Positions 22,455 through 33,990 of a DNA stretch of 64,000 nt are shown here, one piece after another. The position numbers and the translations under genes are program-made. The DNA lies in assembly GCA_964059195.1 (NCBI GenBank), contig CAXKWD010000006.1:6626530-6690529 (forward strand), written 5' to 3'. Below the pieces are notes generated by a model. The model was given only the letters and a program-made list of their open reading frames with translations. It was not told where the DNA came from and did not search any database. The DNA comes from Ectobius pallidus (lineage: Eukaryota; Arthropoda; Insecta; Blattodea; Ectobiidae). Position 1 is the stretch's first letter. Each line of letters starts with the position of its first letter.

Positions 22455-23220
22455 CTATTTATCATACCGTGGCACAAGCTTTTCGATATCCTCTCTGAAG
22501 AAATTCGCAGCCTGCAATTTCAACCACTGGTTTACACCGGCATGCAGTTCAGCGTCAGTGACAAAGCGTTGTGTAGCGAGCCATATCTTCATTGCTGGGA
22601 ATAGGTGGTAGTCGCTCGGTGCCAAATCTGGGCTGTACGGCGGATAATCGAACACCTCCGATCCAAAACCATCCAAGAGCTCTTGAGTACATATGGCCTT
22701 ATGTGGACGAGCACTGTCATGGAAAAACAAAACTTTTGCACTAAGTTTTCCCCGATGCTTGTTTTGTATTGCACGTCTTACTTTTCTTAATGTTTCGAAT
22801 ACCTCTCTGAGTTGACTGTTTGGCCACGTTCAAGAAAATAGACGAGAATCACTCCCTGAGCATCTCAAAACACAGTAGCTATGGCCTTTCTTGCTGACAG
22901 CGCATGCAGACACTTCCTTGGTTTCTTGGGCGATTCCGTGTGTCCCCATTCTATCAACTGCCATTTTGTTTCACAGTTGGCATACTTTATCCAAGTCTCG
23001 TCACCAGTTACAATGCGACAGATAACTCGGTTCCCACTTTTGTCGTAGTCTTTGAGGAATGTCAGTACTGCAGCAAGTCTCTGTTTTTTGTGGTCTTCCG
23101 TTAGGATTTTCAGAACCTACCTGGCACAAAATCTGTGGTAACCAAGTTTATCGACTACAATTTCATGAACTAAACTCTGTGAAATTTGGGGGAAATGTTC
23201 AGAGTGTTCTGTAATCGTGA
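22455..23220 (-). pseudogene. Mariner transposase, C-terminal two-thirds
   Basis: The frame carries KLGYHRFCAR, DHKKQRLAAVLTFLKDY, VTGDETWIKYANCETKW (first catalytic Asp), HDSARPHKA (second Asp) and PPYSPDLAPSDYHLFP (third Asp, DD34D type), ending in EDIEKLVPRYDK (ORF 22455-22730). Stops and frameshifts interrupt it, for example before VLKIL, after ATVF and in the region before the HDSARPH motif. The N-terminal third lies at 30348-30615 beyond the inserted LTR element. Confidence 0.93.
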
Positions 23221-23224
23221 AACT

Positions 23225-25264
23225 GTGACGCTGGATTCAAAAATACAGCGGTTATCCATTTCTGATCTCTATGCATGACGTTTCTAGTGCATGTGTCGCC
23301 CTCACGCGTGAAGTCGAGGTAGTTCCATCCATGGCTCGCGACAACCAGATCAGCTGAGAAACTAACAGTGTGTGGTTGTGGGGATCGAGCCGGAGGTCTT
23401 CCTTGGTTTTACGTGTGAGTTGCGACTATCATTACTATGAAACTATAACTAATTCATTTGGTGCATTATGCACATAACTGTATTTTACATGTAGAGTTAT
23501 TGTTAATTCAAGTAGAGCAAGGGCGACCCATTAAATAATACAATGTACCCGATGTATATATATTACAGCTAATATATTCTGTTTTAAGAATACATTTTGT
23601 CAGAATGTCTAGGTTATCTTATTACGCTTCAAGTAACCAGTTTTCTATGTAAACTCAAGATTAATCATGCTAAATTTTCTATGTAACTTCCTGCCAGAAT
23701 TTGTAAAACTTGCCATGCAGGATTTCATGTTTTTCTACATTTTGAAAATTGGTATGGCAACGCCCCCCAGATCGTGTTATCCTATTGCATATTACTGGTA
23801 TTTGGTTAATCCAACTTGGTGAAGTTAAAGTCATGTTTAGATTTGATGTATTTTGCTTAGTCTGTGCACTTATGTTAATTATTGTGCACTCAGATTTATT
23901 ATCCACCGTCAGTGGGCGTTTCCCTTAAGTTTCGACGTAGCCATCTCGATAGTTTCTCTGCTATAAATAGTTTCCGTTTCCATTTTACATATTGTCCCTA
24001 GCTTATGTGATATTTGTTTTATGAAGCCAAATTGTTCTATAAAATTATTATTCCCGTTCTGGTTATGTAGCTTCTCTATTTATATTCTAAGTTTCGTTTA
24101 ATATTTTGTCATATGATATTGCTTGGCTTAATTTATTTAATGTATGCTAAATTTAAATTATGCTCAATTTAATGTATTGATTCTTTAGCTTGATATCTTA
24201 TTACAATTTAATTCAAGTTATATTTGTTCATGCTCAAATACTTTCTGTTAGTTTCGAAGTTACTTCTGCATATTGTAAATTCCTCACTTCAGTTTCATCC
24301 TCCTGTTAGGTTTCAAATAAGTCATTTTCAGACAGTTTATTCTTTCTGCTCCTTCTTTAAGGTTCTAACTAGGATACATATTTTTCTAGTTAAATATATA
24401 TATACCTTCTATGAATATTAATCTATTCAAATATTAACTTTTGTATTCCTTGATCTTATGTTTAGAGAAATTATAGTCAGTTCAGTTATTATCTACGTTC
24501 TTTCTGTTTCAAGTAAAAGTTCGTTACATTTACATTTCATATTGCTTAACCGTTTTTCTCTGTCATTGTGAGCTACCGTTCCATTACTCTGGTATTTCTT
24601 ATATTCTAAAGATTTTGGCATATTCTATTAAATAGTTTCATCTTAGTTATTTTCTGCTTTCTCCTTCTTTTGCATTTAATATTATTCCCGGCTGCGCATC
24701 TTTCATTCAAATTATTATTCAGGCATTTATCTTCTTTTTTTGGATTTATTGTTTTTTGAGCAGTTAGGTTATTTTCTGGTTTTGTAATTGTACATTCGTC
24801 AGGGAATTTGCCTACGTTTTATACTTAACAAGGTTTGGATTTTCCATTTTCATAGGTATTAGTTCACTGTTAGGTTAGTAATATGCAAATTACTATTCGT
24901 GCTTAAGTACATTTTGGGAATAAGGTTTAGGATTGATTCTTTATTAAGAATACTTATGATGAAGGAACGTGTATTTAGTAATATTTATTCCATATGTTGT
25001 AAAGAATATTTTATATTCATATTTCTCATTAAATCCTTGTTACTAGATTTTCCGAAACTTTGGTTGGTATGCTGCATTATTTTCCTGCCTCCTAAATTGC
25101 CCTGTTCTGGAGAATTCGATCTCCCTCTGTTGGGCATTTCCTCACGCATACCCTGAATAGAAATAAGTATAACTAAACTTGTCAGCATTATAAATATTTC
25201 AAGCAACTAAATCTTTTCTTATCTTACATTACCCAAAACTAGTTAAAAAATTCACTACGTTGCA
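23225..25264 (+). repeat. 5' LTR (2040 bp)
   Basis: AT-rich LTR. ORFs in it recur in the 3' LTR and lack domain similarity. Immediately downstream (25265) is TGGTAGCA, the first 8 bases of an initiator-Met-type primer-binding site. Beyond that the match fails, so the primer is uncertain. Confidence 0.9.
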
Positions 25265-28135
25265 TGGTAGCACTCTCTCTAGTCCAGGGCGGAGGAGGAT
25301 TATATATGCTTTGCATATATTCTGTTTGAGTATTGGCTTCTAGTAACTTTATCTAGTTCAAATAGTTATTGTCTTGGCCCATGATTTTCTCCTTTTGTCT
25401 TGACCTTGGTCATTTCACGGATGATTCCTGACTGGTCAGTTTGGGTACTTGGCGGTCCGACACGGAAAGGTATATTTTCGTGTGCTTTGACTTGGCCTAT
25501 ATTGGTGCCAAATTTGGGCGGTCGGGGTTTTGTTCGTTGATCTCTCCTTGGTCGGGATCGTTTGGGGTTTCTTGGCTTTGTAGTCAGTTCAAGTTTAATT
25601 CTCTGTCTTCTAGTTTACAAATTTTGCATTTAGTTATTTTTGACAGTTTCCTTTGTAGTTGTGTCTCCGTGCGTAGATGTATAGACAGATATATATTTAT
25701 ATTTAGAGATTGGTTTTGCCTTCTAGTTACTGAGCATAGATGCTCTGTTTTGACTTACAAAAATTTTCAGGTTGGTGTAGAATTGCTTTTTTCATGTCAT
25801 ACCAAGTGTGCTTTCTTGTGACCAGTAGCTGCGGTAGGCCGGCACCGCGCTGCTTTGTTGTTGATATTTGTCTATTTACTGTAATAGACTTTTTCTCGGA
25901 TATTGATGTTCGTCAGTGCTAATCTGCATTTTTCTAACATACTATTGCTGCGGGTGGTATGGGACACTCGTTATGCGTCTGGTTGTCTCTTCTTATTTCA
26001 AAATAATTCTTATGGGTGGTATGGGACACCCTTTGCAGTTCCGATTTTTCTCATTCTTCTACTATACAAGTTTCATGGGTGGTATGGGACACCTCCGTTT
26101 CTTATTCAACTCGTTTGTAGTCAGTATATCCTCTCTTAGGTTTTGTGTGAAGTAATCAATCAGGGTTATTGTGATTACTTCAAATTAAAATTTAGTAGTC
26201 CTTGTTAGGAAGGCGCGCGCCACGTTTGTTGATCAGTGCGATCATGGATATACTTCATTGTGGTGTGTTGCTACTAACATTTTAAAATGTTTTGATAGGC
26301 TTCGTACTTTTTTCATACAATATAGCTTAATTATTAAGGTGAACTTTCTGTATGGCATATTTAATGTGAGTAGATTTTCTCATGGTATATTTCTGAGCTA
26401 TTGCTGTATTCTCTTTTATTGAGTTATTTGACCAGTATCTAGAAGGCGATATCGTAATTTATCCTATACCTATGACAAGCGGTCTGTGACTTATAATAAG
26501 TTAGAGTTCCGAACCCTTTTTTGTTAGTGTTTGGATAGATCTGTTAGGCGTTGCCATATTATTCAACGTAAGAAATGTTAAGTCTGTGTTTTGTGGGTTC
26601 CTTTCGGAGCCATGTTAAGTGTTTAATATTGTTGAAATGATTTATAATAAAAAAAAGAAGAGTATGAATATATGAGGATGTATAAAATGAACTATTTGTT
26701 GCCGTTCTCTTTAAGTTAGTTACCACTTAATGGTTTTTTAATTATGTAATTTAAAGATTTTTGTAGTAATGATCTCGCAACACATACGTTAGCCAGGAAG
26801 CTCCCTCCTCGGCGGTCTCATTGTTAAATAAAGGAGCGCTCGTTGAACCACAACCAAAGTAACACAACCAAAATCCCGATTTTGACTCCAATTTATGAAT
26901 CCATCATAAATTTTAAAAAAAAACTCTAGTAATACTAAAAATCAAGAAACAAACTTATGAACTTTTTAAAATATAAAGAAGAAACAATCCATACCTATTC
27001 TACCAAAAAAAAAAAAAAAGAAGAAAGGAAAATTTTTCAAGTTATTCTTTATTACAAGAAAGTGTAGATCAATAAGTGAGATTGACCCCCTACAAAAAAA
27101 AACCATTTAATTTAATGTGCTCAAGCTGTGAACTTCCCTTTGATAAGGAGCATTTCTCTTCAAAGACATTAAATTTCGATTACATTCTACTTCTCACGCC
27201 GGTTGTACTAGTCCCCCTCCCCGTGAGAGTGCATAGAACGTCCCTGATGATTATGGACATTTTGTTTCATGTGTGAGCTGAACTAAGAAGATGACTTCTA
27301 CGCTTCTACAAGTGACTTTGGACGCTATTGAGTTCCTGCTGCCCTGTTTGGTGGTATTTGGCCAGTACCTCTGGACTTCTGGATGCCTAACTCTTGGGGC
27401 GACGGCCTCAACTGAGTTACGCTCGACGATATTATCCAGCAGTACCTCATCTCTGAACATGTATAGTGTTCTATCTACTTCGCCGACTGCATCTTCTGCT
27501 CAGCTATTCCCATGTTCTTCAGCTAAGTATGGACCTTTGCTGAATTCTCGAGCTTCGCCGGATCTGGACATTTGGCGACAATATATATTGGCAGTGCTGA
27601 GCCATTCTATTATCATGTGTCTAAATTCTGGCCACCCATATACATTTAATATGGCCATGTTGAAGTTCCATTTATAATCATGTTCTGTTCTAGAATCAAG
27701 ATTATTGCTATGCACAAATGACTGATTCAAGATTTAAGACTGTGTTAAGACAATAATTCTTTTGAATCATTTGCATAAAAATTTTCTAAGCACATATAAA
27801 CTTTATTCATACATTTATAGACCAGAATATGTCAATTGAGGGTTATTATCAAGGATATGGAAAACATTTAAAAGGACATGACACTTCAAGAGATAAACAA
27901 TGAACTTTGTAACAATGTGTTTTATATGCAGAGACTAATCTATTCTAGCTGTTATTTGGTATACACCAAACATATAGTCTGCTACTGTTGTAACTGCTTT
28001 AGCTTGTGTTAGTTATAGTTCTAGTTCTGTCAATATTTAAAATTAACTGTTTCTCTAATAATTTGGTTTCTGGGTATTCTGTAAAAAAAAAAGTTTTATG
28101 GTAAAACTTTTTTTTAATGGGGCAGAAGAGAGTAT
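25265..28135 (+). other. Internal region of LARD-like element
   Basis: No Gag zinc knuckle, protease DTG, RT YxDD or integrase HHCC/DDE signature was found in any frame. The two longest frames (25441-25821 and 27291-27677) show no recognised domain. Features present are a three-fold 16-bp motif (25952-26092), an A-rich stretch near 26930-27020 and the purine-rich end ATGGGGCAGAAGAGAG at 28117-28132 serving as polypurine tract. The interior may function mainly as a packaged non-coding RNA. Confidence 0.7.
25952..26092 (+). repeat. Triplicated 16-bp motif at 62-63 bp spacing
   Basis: GGGTGGTATGGGACAC is present exactly at 25952, 26014 and 26077. The sequence between copies is not conserved, so this is a spaced motif rather than a simple tandem duplication. 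It lies in the leader-like part of the LARD-like element, about 700 bp after the LTR. Confidence 0.9.
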
Positions 28136-30344
28136 TGTGACGCTGGATTCAAAAATACAGCGGTTATCCATTTCTGATCTCTATGCATGACGTTTCTAGT
28201 GCATGTGTCGCCCTCACGCGTGAAGTCGAGGTAGTTCCATCCATGGCTCGCGACAACCAGATCAGCTGAGAAACTAACAGTGTGTGGTTGTGGGGATCGA
28301 GCCGGAGGTCTTCCTTGGTTTTACGTGTGAGTTGCGACTATCATTACTATGAAACTATAACTAATTCATTTGGTGCATTATGCACATAACTGTATTTTAC
28401 ATGTAGAGTTATTGTTAATTCAAGTAGAGCAAGGGCGACCCATTAAATAATACAATGTACCCGATGTATATATATTACAGCTAATATATTCTGTTTTAAG
28501 AATACATTTTGTCAGAATGTCTAGGTTATCTTATTACGCTTCAAGTAACCAGTTTTCTATGTAAACTCAAGATTAATCATGCTAAATTTTCTATGTAACT
28601 TCCTGCCAGAATTTGTAAAACTTGCCATGCAGGATTTCATGTTTTTCTACATTTTGAAAATTGGTATGGCAACGCCCCCCAGATCGTGTTATCCTATTGC
28701 ATATTACTGGTATTTGGTTAATCCAACTTGGTGAAGTTAAAGTCATGTTTAGATTTGATGTATTTTGCTTAGTCTGTGCACTTATGTTAATTATTGTGCA
28801 CTCAGATTTATTATCCACCGTCAGTGGGCGTTTCCCTTAAGTTTCGACGTAGCCATCTCGATAGTTTCTCTGCTATAAATAGTTTCTGTTTCCATTTTAC
28901 ATATTGTCCCTAGCTTATGTGATATTTGTTTTATGAAGCCAAATTGTTCTATAAAATTATTATTCCCGTTCTGGTTATGTAGCTTCTCTATTTATATTCT
29001 AAGTTTCGTTTAATATTTTGTCATATGATATTGCTTGGCTTAATTTATTTAATGTATGCTAAATTTAAATTATGCTCAATTTAATGTATTGATTCTTTAG
29101 CTTGATATCTTATTACAATTTAATTCAAGTTATATTTGTTCATGCTCAAATACTTTCTGTTAGTTTCGAAGTTACTTCTGCATATTGTAAATTCCTCACT
29201 TCAGTTTCATCCTCCTGTTAGGTTTCAAATAAGTCATTTTCAGACAGTTTATTCTTTCTGCTCCTTCTTTAAGGTTCTAACTAGGATACATATTTTTCTA
29301 GTTAAATATATATATACCTTCTATGAATATTAATCTATTCAAATATTAACTTTTGTATTCCTTGATCTTATGTTTAGAGAAATTATAGTCAGTTCAGTTA
29401 TTATCTACGTTCTTTCTGTTTCAAGTAAAAGTTCGTTACATTTACATTTCATATTGCTTAACCGTTTTTCTCTGTCATTGTGAGCTACCGTTCCATTACT
29501 CTGGTATTTCTTACAGTGGCGGACGCAGAAATTTTTTTCGGGGGGGGATTTGACTTTCAACTTACATATAAAATTAGTTTATAAAAGTGGCCACTTAGAG
29601 TACATATATAGCCTTTTTTCAAATTTCGGGGGGGGATGTAACCCCCCTATCCCCCCCTCTGCGTCCGCCACTGATTTCTTATATTCTAAAGATTTTGGCA
29701 TATTCTATTAAATAGTTTCATCTTAGTTATTTTCTGCTTTCTCCTTCTTTTGCATTTAATATTATTCCCGGCTGCGCATCTTTCATTCAAATTATTATTC
29801 AGGCATTTATCTTCTTTTTTTGGATTTATTGTTTTTTGAGCAGTTAGGTTATTTTCTGGTTTTGTAATTGTACATTCGTCAGGGAATTTGCCTACGTTTT
29901 ATACTTAACAAGGTTTGGATTTTCCATTTTCATAGGTATTAGTTCACTGTTAGGTTAGTAATATGCAAATTACTATTCGTACTTAAGTACATTTTGGGAA
30001 TAAGGTTTAGGATTGATTCTTTATTAAGAATACTTATGATGAAGGAACGTGTATTTAGTAATATTTATTCCATATGTTGTAAAGAATATTTTATATTCAT
30101 ATTTCTCATTAAATCCTTGTTACTAGATTTTCCGAAACTTTGGTTGGTATGCTGCATTATTTTCCTGCCTCCTAAATTGCCCTGTTCTGGAGAATTCGAT
30201 CTCCCTCTGTTGGGCATTTCCTCACGCATTCCCTGAATAGAAATAAGTATAACTAAACTTGTCAGCATTATAAATATTTCAAGCAACTAAATCTTTTCTT
30301 ATCTTACATTACCCAAAACTAGTTAAAAAATTCACTACGTTGCA
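28136..30344 (+). repeat. 3' LTR (with MITE insertion)
   Basis: Copy of the 5' LTR plus 168 bp (160-bp MITE and its 8-bp TSD). Single-base differences noticed: CCGTTTCC/CTGTTTCC near 28888, TCGTGCTT/TCGTACTT near 29980, and GCATACC/GCATTCC near 30230. Confidence 0.93.
29514..29673. mobile_element. 160-bp hAT MITE
   Basis: Perfect 16-bp TIRs CAGTGGCGGACGCAGA at both ends and an 8-bp TSD ATTTCTTA (29506-29513 and 29674-29681). The 5' LTR at 24596 shows the unoccupied site. G-rich then C-rich subterminal runs (GGGGGGG / CCCCCC) flank an AT-rich core. CAGTGGCGG-type ends are typical of one hAT lineage. Innermost layer of the nest. Confidence 0.95.
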
Positions 30345-30347
30345 AAA

Positions 30348-30615
30348 CGACGATTTTCACGGATTCTGTCGTTGATTTTCGCCACCAGTTCATCAGTCAC
30401 AACACTAGGCCTACCACTGCGGTCCTCATTGTGAACATTGGTTCAGCCATTTTTAAAATCAATGCACCACTGCCTTACTCAGCTTTCACTCATTCCTTTG
30501 CCACACTCATCGCAAATCTGGCGATAAATTTCAATTGGTTTGTGATTTTTTGCCAAAAAAAACATTATCACAGACCGCCCTTCACAACTGGCGAGATTTT
30601 CAATTGCAGCGCTCA
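30348..30615 (-). pseudogene. Mariner transposase, N-terminal third
   Basis: ATG at 30613-30615. The frame gives MSAAIENLASCEGRSVIMFF...YRQICDECGKGMSES, then after an interruption the linker and helix-turn-helix region ending VVTDELVAKINDRIRENR. This joins, across the AAAC target site, to RFTITEHSEHFPQISQSLVH at 23220 and below. It is the DNA-binding domain of the mariner at 22356-30783. Confidence 0.9.
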
Positions 30616-30785
30616 TTTTAGCACTCCAATGCAGACAAAGTACAAAAGGTACGATGCTCACGCTAACACAGCTGGATGCATACTAAGTGTAGAAATGCTC
30701 TGATGCTAAAATGGTGGCACTAGCACCACCCACTGCTGGGCCAGGCCAGGCCAAAATGTCTGTTACTTTCTGGACAGCCCTCGTA

Positions 30786-30900
30786 GATGAATTTTCCCTT
30801 CACTGCTCCTGGTGTAGTGGTTCAGACTGCTAGTTATGGTGCTAGTGGTCACAGGTTCGTTTATTGGTCGATGTGTAAAGTTTACGGTTTGGAATAGGTC
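30786..30900 (+). mobile_element. Repeat R7 right half with tRNA-like SINE head
   Basis: Continues R7 after the mariner (GATGAATTTTCCCTTCAC), then a tRNA-like block at 30806-30860 with A-box-like GTAGTGGTTCAGACTGCTAG and a weak B box (AGGTTCGTTTA). Comparable to 18926-18985 and 35346-35405. Confidence 0.6.
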
Positions 30901-31889
30901 TTAAATAGGGCGAAGAGAAGGTGGGAGAAAAGGAAGAGAATGAAGGTGAAATAAATAATTTAATTTTTTACCAGTTTCACCTTTTGGCATAATCCATATG
31001 CTTGACTGTACGCGCGATATGTATGTTTGTACGGGCGATGTGACTTTTTTTTGTTTCTGAGCGAAGCAGGGTGACCAACAAGGACAGACCAAATCTGCAT
31101 TAAGGTAAGTAGACAGGTAGATTCTACTTTAGTGGCAGTAATGTTAGGTTAGGTTCATTTGGTTTGGTTAGGTTATATGAACAGCGATATTAGTGTAGTG
31201 TGTTTGTCAGCCTGTTACCCAGAATCAGCTGGTGTGACGTCAGAGCTCTGGCGTCCAATTACGAAAATTTGTATCGTTTCAGGAAAGGTAATATGGCAGA
31301 GATTTGACTACTTTTCGCTTGATCGTGGTATAAAAGAAATTGTAACGTTTAGGGCTGGTGGGTCGGACCAAATCATTTGCCAAGGCAACATCGCCTCTCC
31401 ATGTAACTATGTATAACAAAATATGTGTGATATTAGGTGTTTTATGAAGGGAATCTTGGTTTTAAACAATGGGTCAAGCATATATGGATTTTACCTACCT
31501 TTTGCATAATAGATGGCATTGCAAGTATTACCCGCACAAGATTTCTTGGGCGCTGGTTTTACGGGGAAGTGAGGGTCGGGGGGAAGAAAATATAGCTAGT
31601 CCACCAGTTTTTCTGCAGTGTTTTCAACCAAAGAAACCACATTTCAGCAGAATCGCACGTATGGTAATCACACATCAACAGCGTAAGTGAGAGGTATATG
31701 GACAAACAATAAATTGGATAATTACTTACGATGAATCATCCTCGCTATCTTATGTAGTGGGATTTAATATACGATTTTAATGCAGTCCAATAATATAACA
31801 TGGTGATGGTATTGCGTAACAATTAATTACACGTCATAAGGGTTTGGTTATCAAGTAAGTCATTTTCCTCCGGGAATAGAATATTATAT
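30901..31889. other. Mostly unassigned; contains R9 fragment (31088-31190)
   Basis: The R9 piece shares GGTAAGTAGACAGGTA and GTTAGGTTAGG with 3062-3118. The remainder (31200-31889), including short + frames at 31159-31416 and 31469-31690, shows no recognised domain. Confidence 0.45.
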
Positions 31890-32400
31890 AATACGGTATA
31901 GACTCAATATTTTTACACTGGATGACTAGTTTTAAGCATAAAGAAGAGTCTTAGCAGAACATGCTTCACATTTTGTGTTGTAAAATGTAAGAGAGGTAAG
32001 GCATCTAAAAGTGGAGAAAACTATAGGCCTAATTTTAAACGTATTTAAACGTAGTTCGCTCAACTTTTGGTCCATGAAATTGACATCAGAGTTCATGGGA
32101 GTGTCAAAAATTAGCACATATGGAATTGGTAAAGGTGAGGAAAGTGCTGGATGTACAATGGCGTGCTTCTGAAATCACCAATTCGCAAAATTGTATTTTT
32201 TCCCCTTAACTATATGCGTCAGAAAAGATAATGTCAATAAATAAATAAGGATCCTGAGACAGAATGAAAGCTTAGTATTGAAAACACTAGATGTCAGGGT
32301 GTATGGCGTACTTCGTGTTTCAATGTTGTCAGATCTACCTACGAAGTTGAACGAAACCTACTAGGGAGCCGAGCGCCCAAGAAATCACGTGCGGGTAGTA
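31890..32400 (+). repeat. Dispersed repeat R5, copy b (contiguous)
   Basis: Contiguous version of R5. Its left half matches 9148-9425 and its right half 10527-10760. The short frame at 31932-32117 is not conserved in the other copy and is not taken as coding. Confidence 0.75.
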
Positions 32401-32956
32401 GTTCAAATGTTGCCTCCTAGATTTCTCACTATTTTAAGTTACTCCACACCCTAAACCCCTTCTTCCAGGCGGGTCCTGTTAGAGAGTTGATGGGAGGAGC
32501 CTAGAGGTGTACAAATCTCGATTTTAGCTTGCCCATACCCGCTTGAACGCCAGGCAAGCAAGTTGCCAGCGTCATAGCTAGCAAACAGGCAGGTTTCTTT
32601 AAGCTTGGTGGGTCAGGTCAAACCCAACCTGGGCAAGTCAGAATAAGCTTGCGACATTCCTATCAGCTAAACAACAGTAGTTGCTAAGTGTAGGTAATAC
32701 TTTCTTGCTTTTCTACATGCTGGTAGAAGAAATTCACCATGCAGATAAATAAAAGGTGGATGAAGTATTAAAAATCGTTTTAGCGTCTTATACAATTATT
32801 ATTTTTATTATTAGGTAGATTTCGAAGAAAAATCTACCTAATGACTTTCAAAAAATTCGTTCATATCTTTACGTTTCATGCCTCCCTAAGTACAAAACCA
32901 CCGCCTGTTTAAAAAAATTGTGATATTTATATTTATATACAGTATATGTATATATA

Positions 32957-33990
32957 CAGTAAAACTTGTTCAAAGCGGAATCGTATGGGACCAAAAGAAT
33001 TTTCCAAATTGGACCAGTTTCCGGATTACACAAAATACACTAGGCTACATAAATGTTGTCAATTACTGTACCATGCGCCACAAATGTGAATTTGTAATAT
33101 GCAAATACTGTAATTAATTATAAACCTTAATTCCTGTAGGCTACAGCAGATATTCTTCACTTTATTTTTATGTACTACAGTAAAATACTACACTATTAAT
33201 AATTAATAACACTAACACAAAATAATTATGCAATTACTGTAGGCTAACTGTTTTCTTGCCTCATTATCCCTAGGTTTATTTCACTTTTGTCGCCACATAT
33301 CGGGACATGGGTCCGGACAAAGGCAATTTTTAGCCCGTGCATTTACAAACCATTCCAACACTATTTCATTAATTTCTTCATTTCCCCTCTTCTTTGCTTT
33401 TCTCTTCATTTGTCCGTTCTTTGTTCTTTAAAGTTTCGTAAATTTGAATTTTGCCGCATTTGAAACACAAAATTATTTGGCGCACAGAAAGTTTGTCTCT
33501 CTCACTCGCCTCGATCGCCTTCATTCTTTCATTGAGCGTGAGCAATATGTACTTTTTGTTCGACACGATGTTACTTAAGATACAAACAGTACAAGCCAAC
33601 TGAAACTGAAGCCTGGCGGAAAATACAAAACAAAGCAGGTAGCAGATTTCTTGACTATTGGGTAAATTCCATTGTTAGCCAAAACATAAAGCCACTGCCG
33701 TTTATATCTAACGGAACTCTCAGGGCTGTACAATATTCGTACTAAGAAGTAACGTGTTCAAACAGACGTGAATAACAAAATATATTATATTGTAATACTG
33801 CTTTTCCGCATTATAGAATAAATTGCTACTTAAATCTTAAAATTTGCATTACATTTCTGCGTTAAGCACGTTCCGTTTTATACAAAATATTGACATTTAA
33901 AAATGTATTGTGTGCGTCGGGACCGAAATATTTGTACGCTTTGGACAGATTTCCGGATTATACACGTGCCACTTTGAACAAGTTTTACTG
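32957..33990. mobile_element. Pogo/Tigger-like transposon (1034 bp)
   Basis: TIRs CAGTAAAACTTGTTCAAAG with TA on both sides (within a TATATA run, so the exact TSD is ambiguous). Imperfect complementarity extends inward (TTTCCGGATTACAC / TTTCCGGATTATACACG). CAGT...CCGGATTA ends are typical of the pogo/Tigger group. A fragment of a CENP-B-type DNA-binding domain lies on the minus strand at 33378-33599. The catalytic core is missing. Confidence 0.9.
33378..33599 (-). pseudogene. Tigger transposase N-terminus (CENP-B-type HTH)
   Basis: Residues 15-62 (KKYILLTLNERMKAIEASER, then KLSVRQIILCFKCGKIQIYE, then TLKNKE) match the CENP-B N-terminal helix-turn-helix (LTLxEKxxxIxxxExGxSxRxxAxxFxxxKxxIxxILKNKE), which binds transposon ends in Tigger/pogo. 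The frame ends in an acidic/lysine-rich tail (EKSKEEGK) and no DDE domain follows. Confidence 0.87.

Larger units (their letters stand above)
23225..30344 (+). mobile_element. 7.1-kb LTR element without recognisable gag/pol (LARD-like)
   Basis: LTRs at 23225-25264 and 28136-30344 begin TGTGACGC and end TTGCA. A 4-bp TSD (AAAC, 23221-24 and 30345-48) lies in the mariner. The LTRs, unusually long at 2040 bp, differ by eye by about three bases plus a 160-bp MITE in the 3' LTR. The 2.87-kb interior has no recognised Gag, RT, RNase H or integrase. It therefore resembles a large retrotransposon derivative mobilised in trans. Orientation is set by the TGG-type primer-binding site after the left LTR and a purine-rich tract before the right one. 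Confidence 0.9.
22356..30783 (-). mobile_element. Mariner element split by an LTR retrotransposon
   Basis: TIRs start CGAGGGCTGTTCAGAAAGTA at 22356 and, mirrored with one change near the start, end at 30783. Both sides are flanked by TA. Removing the LTR element (and one copy of its AAAC TSD) leaves about 1.3 kb, the normal mariner length. The transposase reads on the minus strand from 30615 to 22455 across the insertion. It sits in repeat R7, so it is the second layer of a four-layer nest. Confidence 0.95.

Noticed and set aside
27291..27677. 128-codon frame in the LTR element interior as Gag
   Set aside because: No zinc knuckle, no major homology region, and Ser/Thr/Leu-rich composition without recognisable domain.
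3100..31160. TTAGG-like motifs (GTTAGGTTAGG) as interstitial telomere
   Set aside because: Only two consecutive units in each R9 copy; they belong to the dispersed repeat.
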